Assembly (NCBI GenBank): GCA_024279575.1
Contig: JAJRRJ010000107.1
Span: 1 to 8,490 of the forward strand
Source of the DNA: Alphaproteobacteria bacterium
Lineage (GTDB): Bacteria; Pseudomonadota; Alphaproteobacteria; Rhizobiales; Devosiaceae
Direction: 5' to 3'
DNA length: 8,490 nucleotides
This document shows, one piece after another, positions 8,410 to 8,490 of this stretch. Positions within the stretch are counted from its first letter, which is position 1. The number at the start of each line of letters is the position of its first letter. Position numbers and translations under genes: made by a program. A model generated the notes under the pieces. It was given only the letters and a program-made list of their open reading frames with translations. It did no database searches and was not told the DNA's origin.

Positions 8410-8481
8410 AGAGGTGGTCGGCTCACTCAGGTCTCATGGTTTGGGGGCAATTAACACCTAATGAGAGCCGACCTCTGGAGG
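8410..8481 (+). promoter_or_regulatory. Structured 5' leader with ribosome binding site of the next gene
   Basis: GGTCGGCTC (8416-8424) is perfectly complementary to GAGCCGACC (8465-8473). TCTCAT (8432-8437) can pair with ATGAGA (8461-8466), which stacks on the outer seven pairs and leaves a 9-nt left bulge. AGAGG (8410-8414) can also pair with CCTCT (8472-8476), competing with the outermost pairs. Immediately downstream is a strong Shine-Dalgarno GGAGG (8477-8481), with nine bases to the window end, so a start codon should lie at or just past 8490. The alternative pairings next to the ribosome binding site suggest translational control or a structured leader. From memory it resembles leaders of small ribosomal protein genes (possibly rpsU) in alphaproteobacteria, but the coding region is outside the window. 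Confidence 0.55.
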
Positions 8482-8490
8482 CAATAGAAA

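Noticed and set aside
8234..8461. 75-residue plus-strand ORF spanning the DUF1223 end and the leader
   Set aside because: It overlaps DUF1223 out of frame, crosses the terminator and covers the stem-loop; no Shine-Dalgarno or protein-like pattern.
8410..8481. tRNA or 4.5S RNA gene
   Set aside because: There is no cloverleaf, no T-loop consensus and no SRP RNA tetraloop motif; the hairpin next to GGAGG fits an mRNA leader better.

Overview
The window reads as a piece of an alphaproteobacterial chromosome with moderate GC. The basis is gene content and order: ftsY, a YciB/IspZ septation gene, a ccmABCDG cytochrome c maturation cluster, a divergent acnA-type aconitase, and a DUF1223 gene. This kind of neighbourhood is known from alphaproteobacteria. 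Genus and species cannot be told from the sequence. I see no IS element, phage gene, CRISPR array, tRNA or rRNA. These are mostly housekeeping genes, and I found no convincing new multi-gene system. The most unusual pieces are the repeat at the left edge and a structured leader at the right edge.

Layout. (1) 1-1078, plus strand: 3' part of ftsY (SRP receptor). The window opens inside 23 perfect hexanucleotide copies that encode a (Glu-Pro)23 acidic linker. (2) 1104-1760, plus: yciB/ispZ, 25 nt downstream and probably cotranscribed. (3) 1757-4621, minus: ccmA-ccmB-ccmC-ccmD-ccmG, tightly packed with ATGA overlaps at A/B and C/D. The 57-codon ccmD is easy to miss. The operon ends head-on against yciB with a 4-nt overlap of the two coding regions. 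(4) 4622-4799: divergent control region between ccmA and acnA. (5) 4800-7478, plus: acnA. (6) 7582-8316, plus: DUF1223 exported protein with a CxxC motif, followed by an intrinsic terminator at 8341-8369. (7) 8370-8490: leader of the next gene, with a long stem-loop and a strong Shine-Dalgarno sequence about 9 nt before the window edge.

How the genes work together. CcmA, CcmB, CcmC and CcmD load and release haem for the chaperone CcmE, which is not in this window. CcmG reduces apocytochrome cysteines in the periplasm; CcmE, CcmF and CcmH must be encoded elsewhere. AcnA is a [4Fe-4S] TCA-cycle enzyme, so the divergent region separates two iron-dependent functions of respiratory metabolism. FtsY and YciB act at the inner membrane, in protein targeting and in envelope or division integrity respectively.

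No gene-free stretch exceeds 300 nt. The two largest (4622-4799 and 8317-8490) are described below.
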